From positions 1 to 46,542 of the forward strand of contig NZ_RZMX01000010.1 in assembly GCF_003992665.1 (NCBI RefSeq): a DNA stretch of 46,542 nt, written 5' to 3'. The translations under genes were made by a program, and so were the position numbers. Positions 1 to 10,100 of the stretch are shown in pieces. A model generated the notes under the pieces. It worked only from the letters and a program-made list of their open reading frames with translations, was not told the origin of the DNA and did not search any database. Source of the DNA: Pelagibacterium montanilacus. Its GTDB lineage: Bacteria > Pseudomonadota > Alphaproteobacteria > Rhizobiales > Devosiaceae. Positions within the stretch are counted from its first letter, which is position 1. Each line of letters opens with the position of its first letter.

Positions 1-545
1 CCTATCTGGACCCCAATCGGCTGGTGTTCATCGACGAGACCTGGATCAAGACCAACATGGCTCCGATCCGGGGATGGGGACCAAGAGGTCAACGCCTGCG
101 CGGCTTCGCCCCGAACGGCCATTGGCGCACCATGACCTTTTTGGGCGCTTTGCGCTGCGACGGGCTGATCGCGCCCTGCGTTTTCGACGGCCCGATCAAC
201 GGGACATCGTTCCGGGCCTATGTCGAACAAGTGCTCCTGCCCACCCTCCGGCCCGGCGATATCGTCGTCATGGACAATCTCGGCTCCCACAAGGCCGCCA
301 TCATCCGGCAGATGATCAAAAGTGCGGGAGCACGGCTCTGGTTCCTGCCGCCCTACTCACCCGACCTCAACCCCATCGAGCAGGCCTTCTCCAAGATAAA
401 GCATTGGATGCGTATGGCCCAGAAACGAACCGTCGATGAAACCTGGCGACACATCGGGCGCCTCGTGCAGACAATCTCCCCGCACGAATGTGCAAACTAC
501 ATCCAAAATGCCGGGTATGCTTCCGTCACAAAATGACAGAGCCTA
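1..545 (+). mobile_element. IS630-family insertion sequence, right end only
   Basis: The left part of the element lies outside the window. The transposase stop codon (534-536) is followed within 8 bases by CTAG (543-546), which is also the first four bases of the RIME-like repeat. IS630-family elements are known to insert at TA, often within CTAG. I therefore infer that the element ends at or near this CTAG and inserted into the edge of the repeat. The exact terminal inverted repeat cannot be read because the other end is missing. Confidence 0.5.
3..536 (+). CDS. IS630-family transposase, C-terminal part (5' end cut by window)
   Basis: The frame is open from base 3, so the GTG at 24 is unlikely to be the true start. 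The sequence carries the DDE catalytic core of IS630/Tc1-type transposases: a first Asp in FIDETW right after the window start, a second in [10 protein letters not shown], and the Glu in the block [15 protein letters not shown]. The enzyme cuts and joins the element ends during transposition. Many alphaproteobacterial IS630 elements make the full protein from two frames, which cannot be tested here. No internal frameshift or stop is visible, so this part looks intact. Family assignment is firm; whether the element is active is unknown. Confidence 0.9.
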   Translation, partial: YLDPNRLVFIDETWIKTNMAPIRGWGPRGQRLRGFAPNGHWRTMTFLGALRCDGLIAPCVFDGPINGTSFRAYVEQVLLPTLRPGDIVVMDNLGSHKAAIIRQMIKSAGARLWFLPPYSPDLNPIEQAFSKIKHWMRMAQKRTVDETWRHIGRLVQTISPHECANYIQNAGYASVTK

Positions 546-649
546 GAGCATATCCTGTTCTGATTGAATCAGAACAGGAGTTCTAAGTCTTTGGTTTGGC
601 GCGTTTCCGAACCGGAAAAGTGTTTCCACTTTTTCTGGAAACGCTCTAG
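543..649. repeat. RIME-like intergenic repeat, copy A
   Basis: This 107-bp element is bounded by inverted CTAGAGC (543-549) and GCTCTAG (643-649). It contains a 12-bp perfect inverted repeat with a 1-nt centre (554-578), a second pair of arms GCGTTTCC/GGAAACGC (601-608, 637-644) and an inner hairpin AAAAGTG-TTTC-CACTTTT (616-633). Related copies lie at 27992-28098, 28157-28258 and, truncated, at 45131-45196. On the minus strand it follows the barrel gene directly and its CTAG overlaps that gene's TAG stop, so it may also act as the terminator. The name RIME-like is by analogy with rhizobial intergenic mosaic elements. Confidence 0.8.
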
Positions 650-3600
650 TACCGTGCCGAAACGTTGAGGAACACGCCGTGATCGTCGGCTTCGACCTTG
701 CGCAGATCGTCGGAGAAATGGCCGAAATTGTAGCCCGCACCGATTCTCACCGTGTCGTTGATGTCGTAGCTGATCATCGCGAGCGCGCCCAGATCGAGCA
801 CTTCGGTCTCCGCATGGAGAAGCCCGCGGGCCTCGAGCAGCACGCGCCAGTCCTCGAGCACCTGCAGATCGGCCCTGAGCACGCCCAGATGCACAGATGA
901 GGCCTCGAAATCATCGGCCTCTCGGGTCTCGGAAATCTCTCCGATACGGAACCCGTATTTGGCACCGATGGTCAGCCATTCCGTAAGGTCGTAATTGGCA
1001 TCGGCGCTGAAGATGTGGCTGCGCTGGGCCGGCCCCATGGTCGTGCCGTCGACCGATACCTGATCGGACGCGGGCAGATCGTAAAGATAGGTGTAGCGGA
1101 TCAGCGCGTTCAACCTGTCGTTCTCGACCGGCCGATAAGCCGCCCCGATGCTCGCTTCGATATATTCGCCATCCAGGATCGAGCTCTGGTCGGACGCACT
1201 GAGCACGGCGCTCGCCGCCCCCAGAGCCCGCCATGTGTCGTCGATCTGAACCGAGAGGCCTGACTGGCCCAGGATCGTGGCCCGGTCCCGGGTGTCGTCA
1301 TCGGAATCCTCGAGCCGCAATTCGCCTCGTCCTGTCCATTCCACCCCGCCATCGGTGTAGGCAAGCGCCGTGGACAGCGCATGGCGCGAGAAGTCTTCAG
1401 CGTCTGGATCTTCGATGGTGCCCGTCTCGTAGGTGCCAGAGGCGGTCCAGCGCTCATCGGGCGTGAACGTCACCCCATAGAGTCCGGTGAGCGACTGCTT
1501 GCCTCCGAAGACATCGTAGATATTCTCGGCATGAACGCTCGCGACGTCGCTGATCCGGCGCTCGGCGCCCGAAACGATGCCATTGGCCGGCGTATTGCGT
1601 ACAAGGAAGCTGTCCATGATATCCGGCGACATGCGCAGGCCCAGATAGGAGCGGTTTCCGTCGGTGTCGGCATGAGCCACGGTGGCGTCGACCTGGGGCC
1701 CGGTCGTGCCGCCCGATGCCTCCAGACCGGCTGTCCAGCCATTCCCGATTTCCCATTCAAAGCCACCACCCACGCGGTCGTTACGCGGATATCCGGGCGT
1801 GTGGACGAGGGACGTTTGGCCGAACCCGTAAACGTCGAGCCGTTCGAAGCCCGTGTAATCAACGCGTGCACCCACATCTGTGCGGCTGCCACTGGTCCTG
1901 GAACCCGATCGCTGGCTGGAGGTGGTGCGGTGGATCATGCCCACGCTGATCGTCCAGTCCGGGTTCAGCATATACCCCAGTTCGGCCGCCACTTCGGTCC
2001 GCCGCTCGCCCTTGGCGTTCTCGGTGTGATCGGCTTTGACCTCCATATCCGCCACTTCACCGAACTCGGCCGACACGAACGTCGAAGCCGACACGGTGTC
2101 GGAAAGAACCTGATGGTCGAGTGTCGAAAAGCCCTCTTCCCTGTGTTCGACCGTCGCACCGGCCACAAGGCCGAAACTGCCGTCGAAATAGCTGCCCAGG
2201 TCGGTCCGGGCCGACACGCGGTAGGCGTTTGCCCCATTGGTCGAACCGGACACGGGCTGCTGGAAATGGGTGAAGCCGCCATCGGTCGAAAGCCAACTCC
2301 CCCGCTCCCGGCCTTCGCTATGAAGCACTTCGGCTTCGAGATAGGTATCGGCGTCAGCCTGCACACGGGCATTCACGCCAATCACCCTCAGGTCCTCGTC
2401 ATCCCCATTGGTCTCGGCCATGCCGACCGCCCCCACCCGCACATGGTCGCCCAGCCAGGTCGAAGCACTGCCGCCGTAGGCGTATTCCTGTACGTCGGTG
2501 CCGATGGGCTTGTACTCGTACTGGACGAGCAGGTTTGCCACATCGGATTCGCTCGAGCTCACCGCTCCGCCGTCGCGGACCGACGCAGAAAGGGGCTCGG
2601 CCAGGATGATCAGGCCCTGCATATAGTTGATGGTGTAGTCCACGCCCGCGCGCAGGCGGCGCGTCGACGTCACCATGCCCGTCACCCCGTTCAGGGTCTC
2701 GATGGAGATGTTTTCGGAGGCCGGAACCACGTCCTGGCGCCGCAGCACATAGGCCGAGCCTCCCGTGCCGCGGAATGTGTCGCGCGCGGGCAGCGTCTGG
2801 GGCTGGGCGGCATAAAGGGTTGTCTCGGCATGCGGGCGCCCCTCGGAGGTAACGCTGGCGGTTTCGGCATGGAGAGAGGCCCCATAGAGCGTGCGCTGGG
2901 CCTGCAACATCGTCCCGTCGCCGATCTCGGTCTTGAAGTTACCCCACATGACGTGGTTGTTGCCGCGCTCCAGACGCAGATAGAGCTTCCCGCTCGTGGG
3001 TGCGTCATCGACCAGTTCGGAATCATCGCCATAGACCGGATAGTACTGGTTCGGATCGATCCGGCGCAGCAGCGCCTGCGGATCGGTCGAGAAAACGCCG
3101 GTGAACATCTCCTCCAGCGGCCCTTCGCCCGAATCGCCCGCTGCGGTCAGCAGCACGTCGCCCCGCATCTTGCCCCGCAGGTAGAACGCGGCGCGTCCCT
3201 TGACGTAAACGTCGTCGAACTCCTCGGGCGCGGCGTCGATGATTTCGCCCTCGCCCCAGCGGGCGCCGACGGTGAGGTCAGCCAGACCCACATAGAACCA
3301 TTCGCTGTCGGGAATATTGATATCGCGGCTGAAGGCCACCGACTTGCCATCCAACCCCTCGACCGTGATGTCCACGGCGTGATCGCCTGCGGGCAGGATG
3401 CGCTGGACGACGAATGCCCCCGAGGCATCGACCGGCACGGGCTCGCCCAACACATATGCAACGCTCCCCGGCTTGAGGGCCGTGGCGTGCACGCTCACCG
3501 CACCGCCATGCACAGAGATCGACCGGTGCGCTGTCTGGTCCTGTCCCCAGATCGCGTGCCGGCCGACGCTGCGGCCGGTCTCATGACCGGCATAGAACGC

Positions 3601-4110
3601 CTGGGGCACGGTCTCGTCGAACCTGCCGTTGCCGTCGTAGACGCGTGCCACATAGTGATAGGTGGCGCTACGCCCGGCCGGCACGCCCCATTCCACGCGG
3701 TTCTCGGTGAATGGAAGGACCGCGAGGAGGGTTTTCATGTCCTCGTCAAAGACCCGGATCTCCGCCCGATCGATCCACTGCGCGTAGTTGGTGTCGAGCC
3801 GGAACGGTACCGTGCTGCCCGGCTCGGCCCTGCGGACACCATGCGTCGGGCCAACGGCCAGCCGCGCCTCGTTCTGCAGCCCCTCATAGGTCACCTGAAT
3901 GTCGGCCTTGGCGAGCGCGACATCGGACTTGCGAACCGGATCGGTGGGCGTGGGATCCCCCGCCACATGCTCGCCATCCACCGAAATCGAGAACCCGGCC
4001 ATCGCCAGCGCGGCGGGCGATAGCCCCAGCACCGGAACGGTGGCAATCGCGGTTCCCATGAGCAGTGAGAGTGCGCGTGTGCGCAAGGATGCGTAGGCGA
4101 AAATGGTCAT
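646..4110 (-). CDS. Large outer-membrane beta-barrel protein paired with the DUF11 protein
   Basis: The product has 1154 residues. A signal peptide with a long hydrophobic core ends near AALA (about residue 36). An Ig-like N-terminal region (about 40-275) comes next, followed by a conserved segment from VGLADLTVG (about 277) through YPVYGDDSELVDDAPTSGKL (about 355-375). From about residue 420 alternating amphipathic strands run to a C-terminal aromatic residue (VSARY), typical of an outer-membrane barrel. Its ATG lies 3 nt after the stop of the 2748-residue DUF11 protein, so the two are almost certainly co-transcribed and probably translationally coupled. From memory, similar barrel regions are fused to DUF11 repeats in single chains elsewhere, so this protein probably anchors or exports its partner. 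No enzymatic motif is visible. The gene runs into the RIME-like repeat at its 3' end. The outer-membrane assignment is good; the precise role is unknown. Confidence 0.75.
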   Translation of the reverse strand: MTIFAYASLRTRALSLLMGTAIATVPVLGLSPAALAMAGFSISVDGEHVAGDPTPTDPVRKSDVALAKADIQVTYEGLQNEARLAVGPTHGVRRAEPGSTVPFRLDTNYAQWIDRAEIRVFDEDMKTLLAVLPFTENRVEWGVPAGRSATYHYVARVYDGNGRFDETVPQAFYAGHETGRSVGRHAIWGQDQTAHRSISVHGGAVSVHATALKPGSVAYVLGEPVPVDASGAFVVQRILPAGDHAVDITVEGLDGKSVAFSRDINIPDSEWFYVGLADLTVGARWGEGEIIDAAPEEFDDVYVKGRAAFYLRGKMRGDVLLTAAGDSGEGPLEEMFTGVFSTDPQALLRRIDPNQYYPVYGDDSELVDDAPTSGKLYLRLERGNNHVMWGNFKTEIGDGTMLQAQRTLYGASLHAETASVTSEGRPHAETTLYAAQPQTLPARDTFRGTGGSAYVLRRQDVVPASENISIETLNGVTGMVTSTRRLRAGVDYTINYMQGLIILAEPLSASVRDGGAVSSSESDVANLLVQYEYKPIGTDVQEYAYGGSASTWLGDHVRVGAVGMAETNGDDEDLRVIGVNARVQADADTYLEAEVLHSEGRERGSWLSTDGGFTHFQQPVSGSTNGANAYRVSARTDLGSYFDGSFGLVAGATVEHREEGFSTLDHQVLSDTVSASTFVSAEFGEVADMEVKADHTENAKGERRTEVAAELGYMLNPDWTISVGMIHRTTSSQRSGSRTSGSRTDVGARVDYTGFERLDVYGFGQTSLVHTPGYPRNDRVGGGFEWEIGNGWTAGLEASGGTTGPQVDATVAHADTDGNRSYLGLRMSPDIMDSFLVRNTPANGIVSGAERRISDVASVHAENIYDVFGGKQSLTGLYGVTFTPDERWTASGTYETGTIEDPDAEDFSRHALSTALAYTDGGVEWTGRGELRLEDSDDDTRDRATILGQSGLSVQIDDTWRALGAASAVLSASDQSSILDGEYIEASIGAAYRPVENDRLNALIRYTYLYDLPASDQVSVDGTTMGPAQRSHIFSADANYDLTEWLTIGAKYGFRIGEISETREADDFEASSVHLGVLRADLQVLEDWRVLLEARGLLHAETEVLDLGALAMISYDINDTVRIGAGYNFGHFSDDLRKVEADDHGVFLNVSARY

Positions 4111-4113
4111 GCC

Positions 4114-7100
4114 TCAGCGCCCCCCAATCGTGGTGTCAATGACGAGTTCATAGGGCGCGCCGGCCTCGGCCCAGCGCTGGCGGATGGCCCGCACGAGCCT
4201 GTCCATGCGGCTCCGGGCCATGGCCTGATCGCCGGCTGCTTCGTATTCCACGTGCAGATGCGCCTCCTGCTCGGCCAGAAGAGCGATCAGTTGGCCCAGC
4301 CCTGCCTCGAGTTCAGCGCCGGGCGTCGTCGCGTTTGCATCGAAGGCCGGATCGCTGACCGCGATCTTGATCTGACGTCCAACCTGCACCCCGAAATTGA
4401 CTTCCACCATCTTGCCCGGGGTGACCCGCACCATGGCGGGGTTGTCGGTCGTCAGGGTGAAGCCGGTCGGCAGCGTGCCGCCATCGAGCTTGAGCACGAA
4501 GTTCGAGCCGATATTGGCATTGGGGATCGCCGCGCAGGGGATCGAGAAGCGCCCGAAGGCATCGGTGGTGACCAGCGTGCCGCGCACGGTGCTCAACCGG
4601 ACGCCCGGAATCCCCGGCTCGCCCTCGTCCTGATAGCCGTTGCCGTCGCGGTCATCAAAGACCGTGCCGATAATGTCGCTGCAATCGAATACCGCATCGG
4701 GCACGATCTCGAATTCGGCCACCGATTGCGGTCCAAGCGGGGTGCCAAGCTCGTCATAGCCCAGCGCGAGATTGCGGTATCGACCTGGCGGGGTACCAGG
4801 CAGGGCCCGCAGGACCAGACCGATCTCGATGCGCTGCTCCGCGCCCAATGGAAGATCGGGAAAGGTGATCTCGTTGCCGGCAATTTCGGGCTCGAATGCA
4901 ACCCCGTCAACGCTTGCCGAACCGTCCACGAGGACAAAGCCTGAAGGGATGCGGTCGACAATGGTGACGTCCCCGGCATTGGAGAGCGAATTGTTGCGCA
5001 CCTCGATCTCGAAGGGGATCGTTTCCCCGCGATGGATCATCGGCCGGCTGGTGGTCTTGGTGATCACCACGTCGCTCGGCGGCTGGGGACTGAGCGTGAG
5101 AACGACGCTGTCCTCGGGTGAGGACACCGGACTCTCGGCGTCGTTCAACCCGATCGCGGTGCCCGTGGCGCGCGCGGTGTTCACCACGCCGTCGGTGACC
5201 CCGGCCCCGGCATTGAGGTCGTTCTGGGTCAACACATAGCTGGCCGTGAAAACCTGCGACTCACCGCGCGCGATCGTGGCGGACGGCGGATCGAATTCGG
5301 TGATCTCGGTCTCGGCGGGCGTGCCGTCGAACGCGAACGAGATTTCCTCAGGGCTGACATCCTCGACCGGAACGTTGCCGGTGTTGCTGACCGTGAAGGT
5401 GAAGTCGATCCGGTCGCCCACCAGCGTGTAGCTCGAACCGCCGCCCACGAACTCGGCTTCCTTGACGATGGCGAGTTCGGGCGCGACCGGGATGGTCGGC
5501 ACGATCAGAGGTTCGTCAGTGTCGTTGGTCGGACCCGAGAGGTCCTCGATCGACTGCTCCCCATCACCGACATCGTAAGTGGCGCTGACAGTGGCCTGGT
5601 TCTCGACGAACTCGCGTTCGATGTCGTCTGCGTCGAGCGCGTAAGTGAAGGGTCCGACCGTAAGATCCTCTCCGGGCAGCAGTGTTCGGTCATCGGGGGC
5701 GTACGGCGTCGTCCACAGCATCTCATCGACGATCTCGATATCGTCGATGATGATATTGCCGGTGTTGGTGATGTCGAAATAATAGTCGATCTCCTCGCCC
5801 ACTTCCGTGGGATCGCCCAGATCGGACTCTTGCCGCTTGACGATGGCCAGACCAGGCACCTGTTCGAGTTCAACGACAATCTCATTGGAGTCCGATGAGA
5901 TCGGGGTCTCGTTCCCGGCATCGGTGAAACCGTCAGCCGTCGCGGTATTCCTTACCTCGCCGGACTGCACATCATCCTGGTCGATCGTGTAGGTCACCGG
6001 GCCATGGGTGACGGCATTGCCCTCCCCCGGCTGGAGTTCATCGATCGTCGTCAACGGATCGTCCGAAATCATCGGATCGGTGATCGCAACGTCATAGAGC
6101 GTGATGTTTCCGGTGTTTGTGACAACGAAGCTGTAATCGATCGTGTCTCCTGCCTGAGGCGGTGTCTGCAGGCTCGTCTCTTCTGACTTGACGATCTCCA
6201 GTCCGGTTTCGGTCTCCAGCTCCACTTCCGTGGCCGTGTCGTTGTCCACTGCAGTGCCGGATGCATCGGTGACCGTGACCAGTTCCCCGCTCTCGCCGAT
6301 CCCTCGACCGCTCACGGTCGCCTGGTTTTCCACGATCCCGGCGTTGATGTCGTCCTGGGTCAGCGCATAGGTCGCCGTGAAGACGTCATCGACACGTTCG
6401 CCAGGCGACAGCGTGCCGCTCCACGAGCTTGGCGAAATCTCCGCGCCCTCGAGGGTTTCCGTGAGCGTGATCTCCCCGAGCACCACATTGCCCACGTTCC
6501 GGATCTCGAAGGCATAGGTGACCTCGTCACCCACCCGCGCAACACCTTCAGGCTGGCTGGTGATCGTCTTGATCAGACGAATCTGCGGGTTCCGATCGAG
6601 CGAGGTTTCGACCTGGTCGGTGTCGGTCACCGGTTCGTCAGTCGAGCCGACGGTGGGATAGGCCTCGACATCGGCAGTGTTGACCACTTCTCCCGCGTTG
6701 ATGTCGTTCTGGTCCAGCGTAAAGAGGCCCTCGACCACGATGGTCGTGTCGGCCTCGGGGATGGTATCGCCCGCGTTCTGGGGCTGGAGAACAGCGTCAG
6801 CGAGCGCGGTTTCGTCCCCCTCATCGAGAACGAAGCCAGCAAGGCCATCGGTCAATGTGAGCGTATCGAGCGGGACGTTCCCTGTATTGGTGATGGTGAA
6901 CCGGTATCGCAGCGTTTCTCCGGGCTCCCGCGGCACCGAAAGGTCCGTGATCATCTGCTTGGTGAGCGCGATGCCCGGGCTCTGGGTCAATGCGACGGTT
7001 TCATCATCGCTGTCGGTCGCCCCCTCCTCGGAGGACACGCTTGCCGTGTTCGTCACGTCCCCGGCGTTGATGTGCTCCTGGGTGATAGGCGCTTGGACGG

Positions 7101-10100
7101 TGAAAATGACCTCCCCATCGGGCGCGACGCTTGGATGGGATGCCGGTGATATCTCGGCTCCCGCGATGGGATCGGTCAGCACCAGATCGGTCAGCGTCAC
7201 ATTGCCGGTGTTGGTCGCCGTCACAGTCCAGGTGAGAATATCGCCGGCACTGGGGATCTCCGGGAGGGAATCGGTATCGATATCCTTGCTGATCTCCACC
7301 AATGGCTGCTGATAGACCGGTTGGGTCGCGTCGTCCGGCTCGCTTTCAACCGTCCCGGCCGCGTAGTCGCCAGTGGCATAGGCCTCGTTATCGACCCGCC
7401 CAGCGTCGATGTCGTCCTGGTCGATCGCGTAGGGGGCGGCGACAACCTCAGCCGCGCCGCCACGCGGCATCTCCCCGATGTCCAGCTCCGAGATTTCTCC
7501 CAGCAACGGATCGACGACGACCACGTCGGTCAGATCGGTGTTGCCGGTATTGGTGACCGTGAACTGGTATGTGATCGTTTCGCCGAGGCTACTGGGATCG
7601 CTGACCGTGGTGGACTGAACGCTTTTCTCGATCATGAGACCCGGATCGGCCAAGCCATCGATTTCGGCCTCGTCGGTGTCGGAAACAGTCAGAGCCTCGC
7701 CCCCGGCGTTCTCGCCCCACTGGCCTTGAGCCGAGGCGGTGTTGGCCACCGCATCATTGTTGAGATCGGTTTGTTCGAGATCATAGGTGGCGGTGAACGT
7801 CGCATCCTCGCCCGGCTCCAGCCTCAAAGGCTGGGTGGGACCATCGAGCGCCGACAGGCCGGGAAGATCATCGGTGACGGTGACGTCGATGAGCGGTGTG
7901 TTGCCGGTGTTGGTGACAACGAACGTGTAGGTGATCGTATCCCCGACATCGGCAACTTCGCCAGCCGGCTCGAAGTCCGCTGTCTTGTCCAACGAGATCG
8001 AGGGCGCGAAGTCCGGACTGACGACTGTCGGGGTGTTGTTGCCCGTCTCATTGCCGATCCCGTTATTGTCTGGGTCCGGGTTCGCGGTGTTGTTGGAAAT
8101 GTCCGAAAGCTGATCGTTGCTGGAAGAATCCTGCCCCGAATACCTACCCTGTGCAGATATCGTGGCCTGGTTGGTGTGCGAGAGCCCTTCGGTCCGCGGT
8201 ACGGCCGGATTGACGTGAACCGTATAACTCACCGTGCCGCTCTCGCCGACGCCAAGCGTGCCATCACTCACCAGCGTCTGCTGGGCATCCCCGCCAAAGT
8301 CGGTATTGAGCGTGCCGAAAGCCCCGCCCGTCACGGCGGTGACGGTATAGGACCCTTCCGGCGGCGTACCCGCGTCGCCGGTATAAGTGCCGAAATTCCG
8401 GTCGGGCCCATCGAGATCATCCTCGATCACAACATTGTCGACCGGCTCGAGGCTGAAATTCTCGGCCGTCAGCGTGTAGGTGATGGTGTAGCTGCCATCC
8501 TCCTCGAACTGCGCTGCGGTTGCGACCTTGCCAAGCCCTATCCGCGCCGTGGGAATGCGCGTGAAATCATAGTCGGTGCCGGCAACATCGGTCGTGATGA
8601 CGACTTCGCTGATCGTTGTTTCATCATCGATGGTTCCGGCAGGATCGTTTGCGGTGGAATCGGTTCCCGGCAGCGCACTGCCTTCAACGAGGTGATCCTC
8701 GGAGATCGAGCCAGGGTCGTAGGACACCGTGTAGGTGCCCGGCGGTATGTTGGAGACGGTATAGTCGCCATTGCCGTCCGTCTGCGCCGACGCGGTGATC
8801 GTCTCGCCGTCATGCAGCGCCGTGCCGGAGACGTTGACCGTGACATTGGCGATTCCCGTGTCCTGACCGCCCGTCAGGATATCGTCAGCGTTGAAGTCAC
8901 GATAGATCGTGCCGCTGATCGAGGACGCCTGGACCGTGTTCACACTACCCTCTGCGGTGTTGTCATCCTCATTCTGTTCGAAGGATTGCGTGGTGACGCT
9001 GACTTCGTTGACCACCGCGTCACCCGGCTCGTCCACCGCGATCACCTTCACCCAGATGCGTACCGTGACGGTCTCGCCGGCGCCGATTTCGTCAAGCTGG
9101 CAGACGATCCCTGTATCGTTCACACCGCCCGTACAACTGCGCGTTTCCGAAGGCTGAAGAATTTCCGGAACTTGCGTGAGCACCATACCTTCAGGGAAAT
9201 CATCGGTGAGCACCACCGCCTCGGCGACGTCCAGTCCATCGCCTTGCTGCGCCGTGACCGCTATGTCCCAGGAAAACTCGTCGCGCAGATCGATCTGCGA
9301 GACGCTGGAGGACTTGGTCACCATAAGGTCGGACTTGACGCGGACAGTGGTGTCCTCGTTGGAGACATTGTTGCCCTCAACCGTGTCGTAGCCGGCCACT
9401 GTCTCTGCCGAGCGCACCGTCGCGGTGTTCGTGTGACGCCCGCGCGCGACGGCCTCCATGTCGATCTCGATGTCGACCTCGCTGCCCGCCATCAGCAAGT
9501 CCGCCCAGCAGGTCACGGTACTGTCCGGCGTGCTGGTGTCGGTGATCTCGATGTCGCAGTCCCAGCCCTCCGGCACAGAACTCACCCGCGGATTGGCGAG
9601 GCCGCTCTCGGGCAGATCGTCGACCACAAATATTCTCGTGGCATCGGAGGGACCGGAATTGATGACGGTGATGCTGTAGGTGGTGTCGGTATCGATTTCG
9701 ACCGGGTCGGGCCCATCCACCTTCTGAATCTCGAGGTCGATCTCGGGCGGCAGGATCTCGATGGAGACATCGTCGGAGTTGTTGGTCTCGTCGATTTCCG
9801 GCGTGCTTGTTGAGACGCTCACGGAATTGAGGATGGCCATGGGCGTATCCGCGTCAAAGACATCCATAGTGGGCACCACCGTGATCGTGACGGTCTGCTG
9901 GCCCAGATTGCCGATGGTCCCCAGATTGCACTCGAGGACATCGTTCACGCCCGTGGTGATGATGGCCCCCGAAGCGGGCCCACCCGGGCCACAGCTACCC
10001 GCGCTGGGAATGGCCTCGAGGAACCGCACGCCAGCCGGAAGCGTATCGGTTATGGTCACGTTTCGGGCCGCGCTGAGCCCCAGATCTGGCACCTCCGCGG

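Noticed and set aside
1381..4023. 880-residue ORF on the plus strand
   Set aside because: It is antisense to the barrel gene throughout. It has no ribosome site or family motif, and long antisense frames are expected in GC-rich coding DNA.
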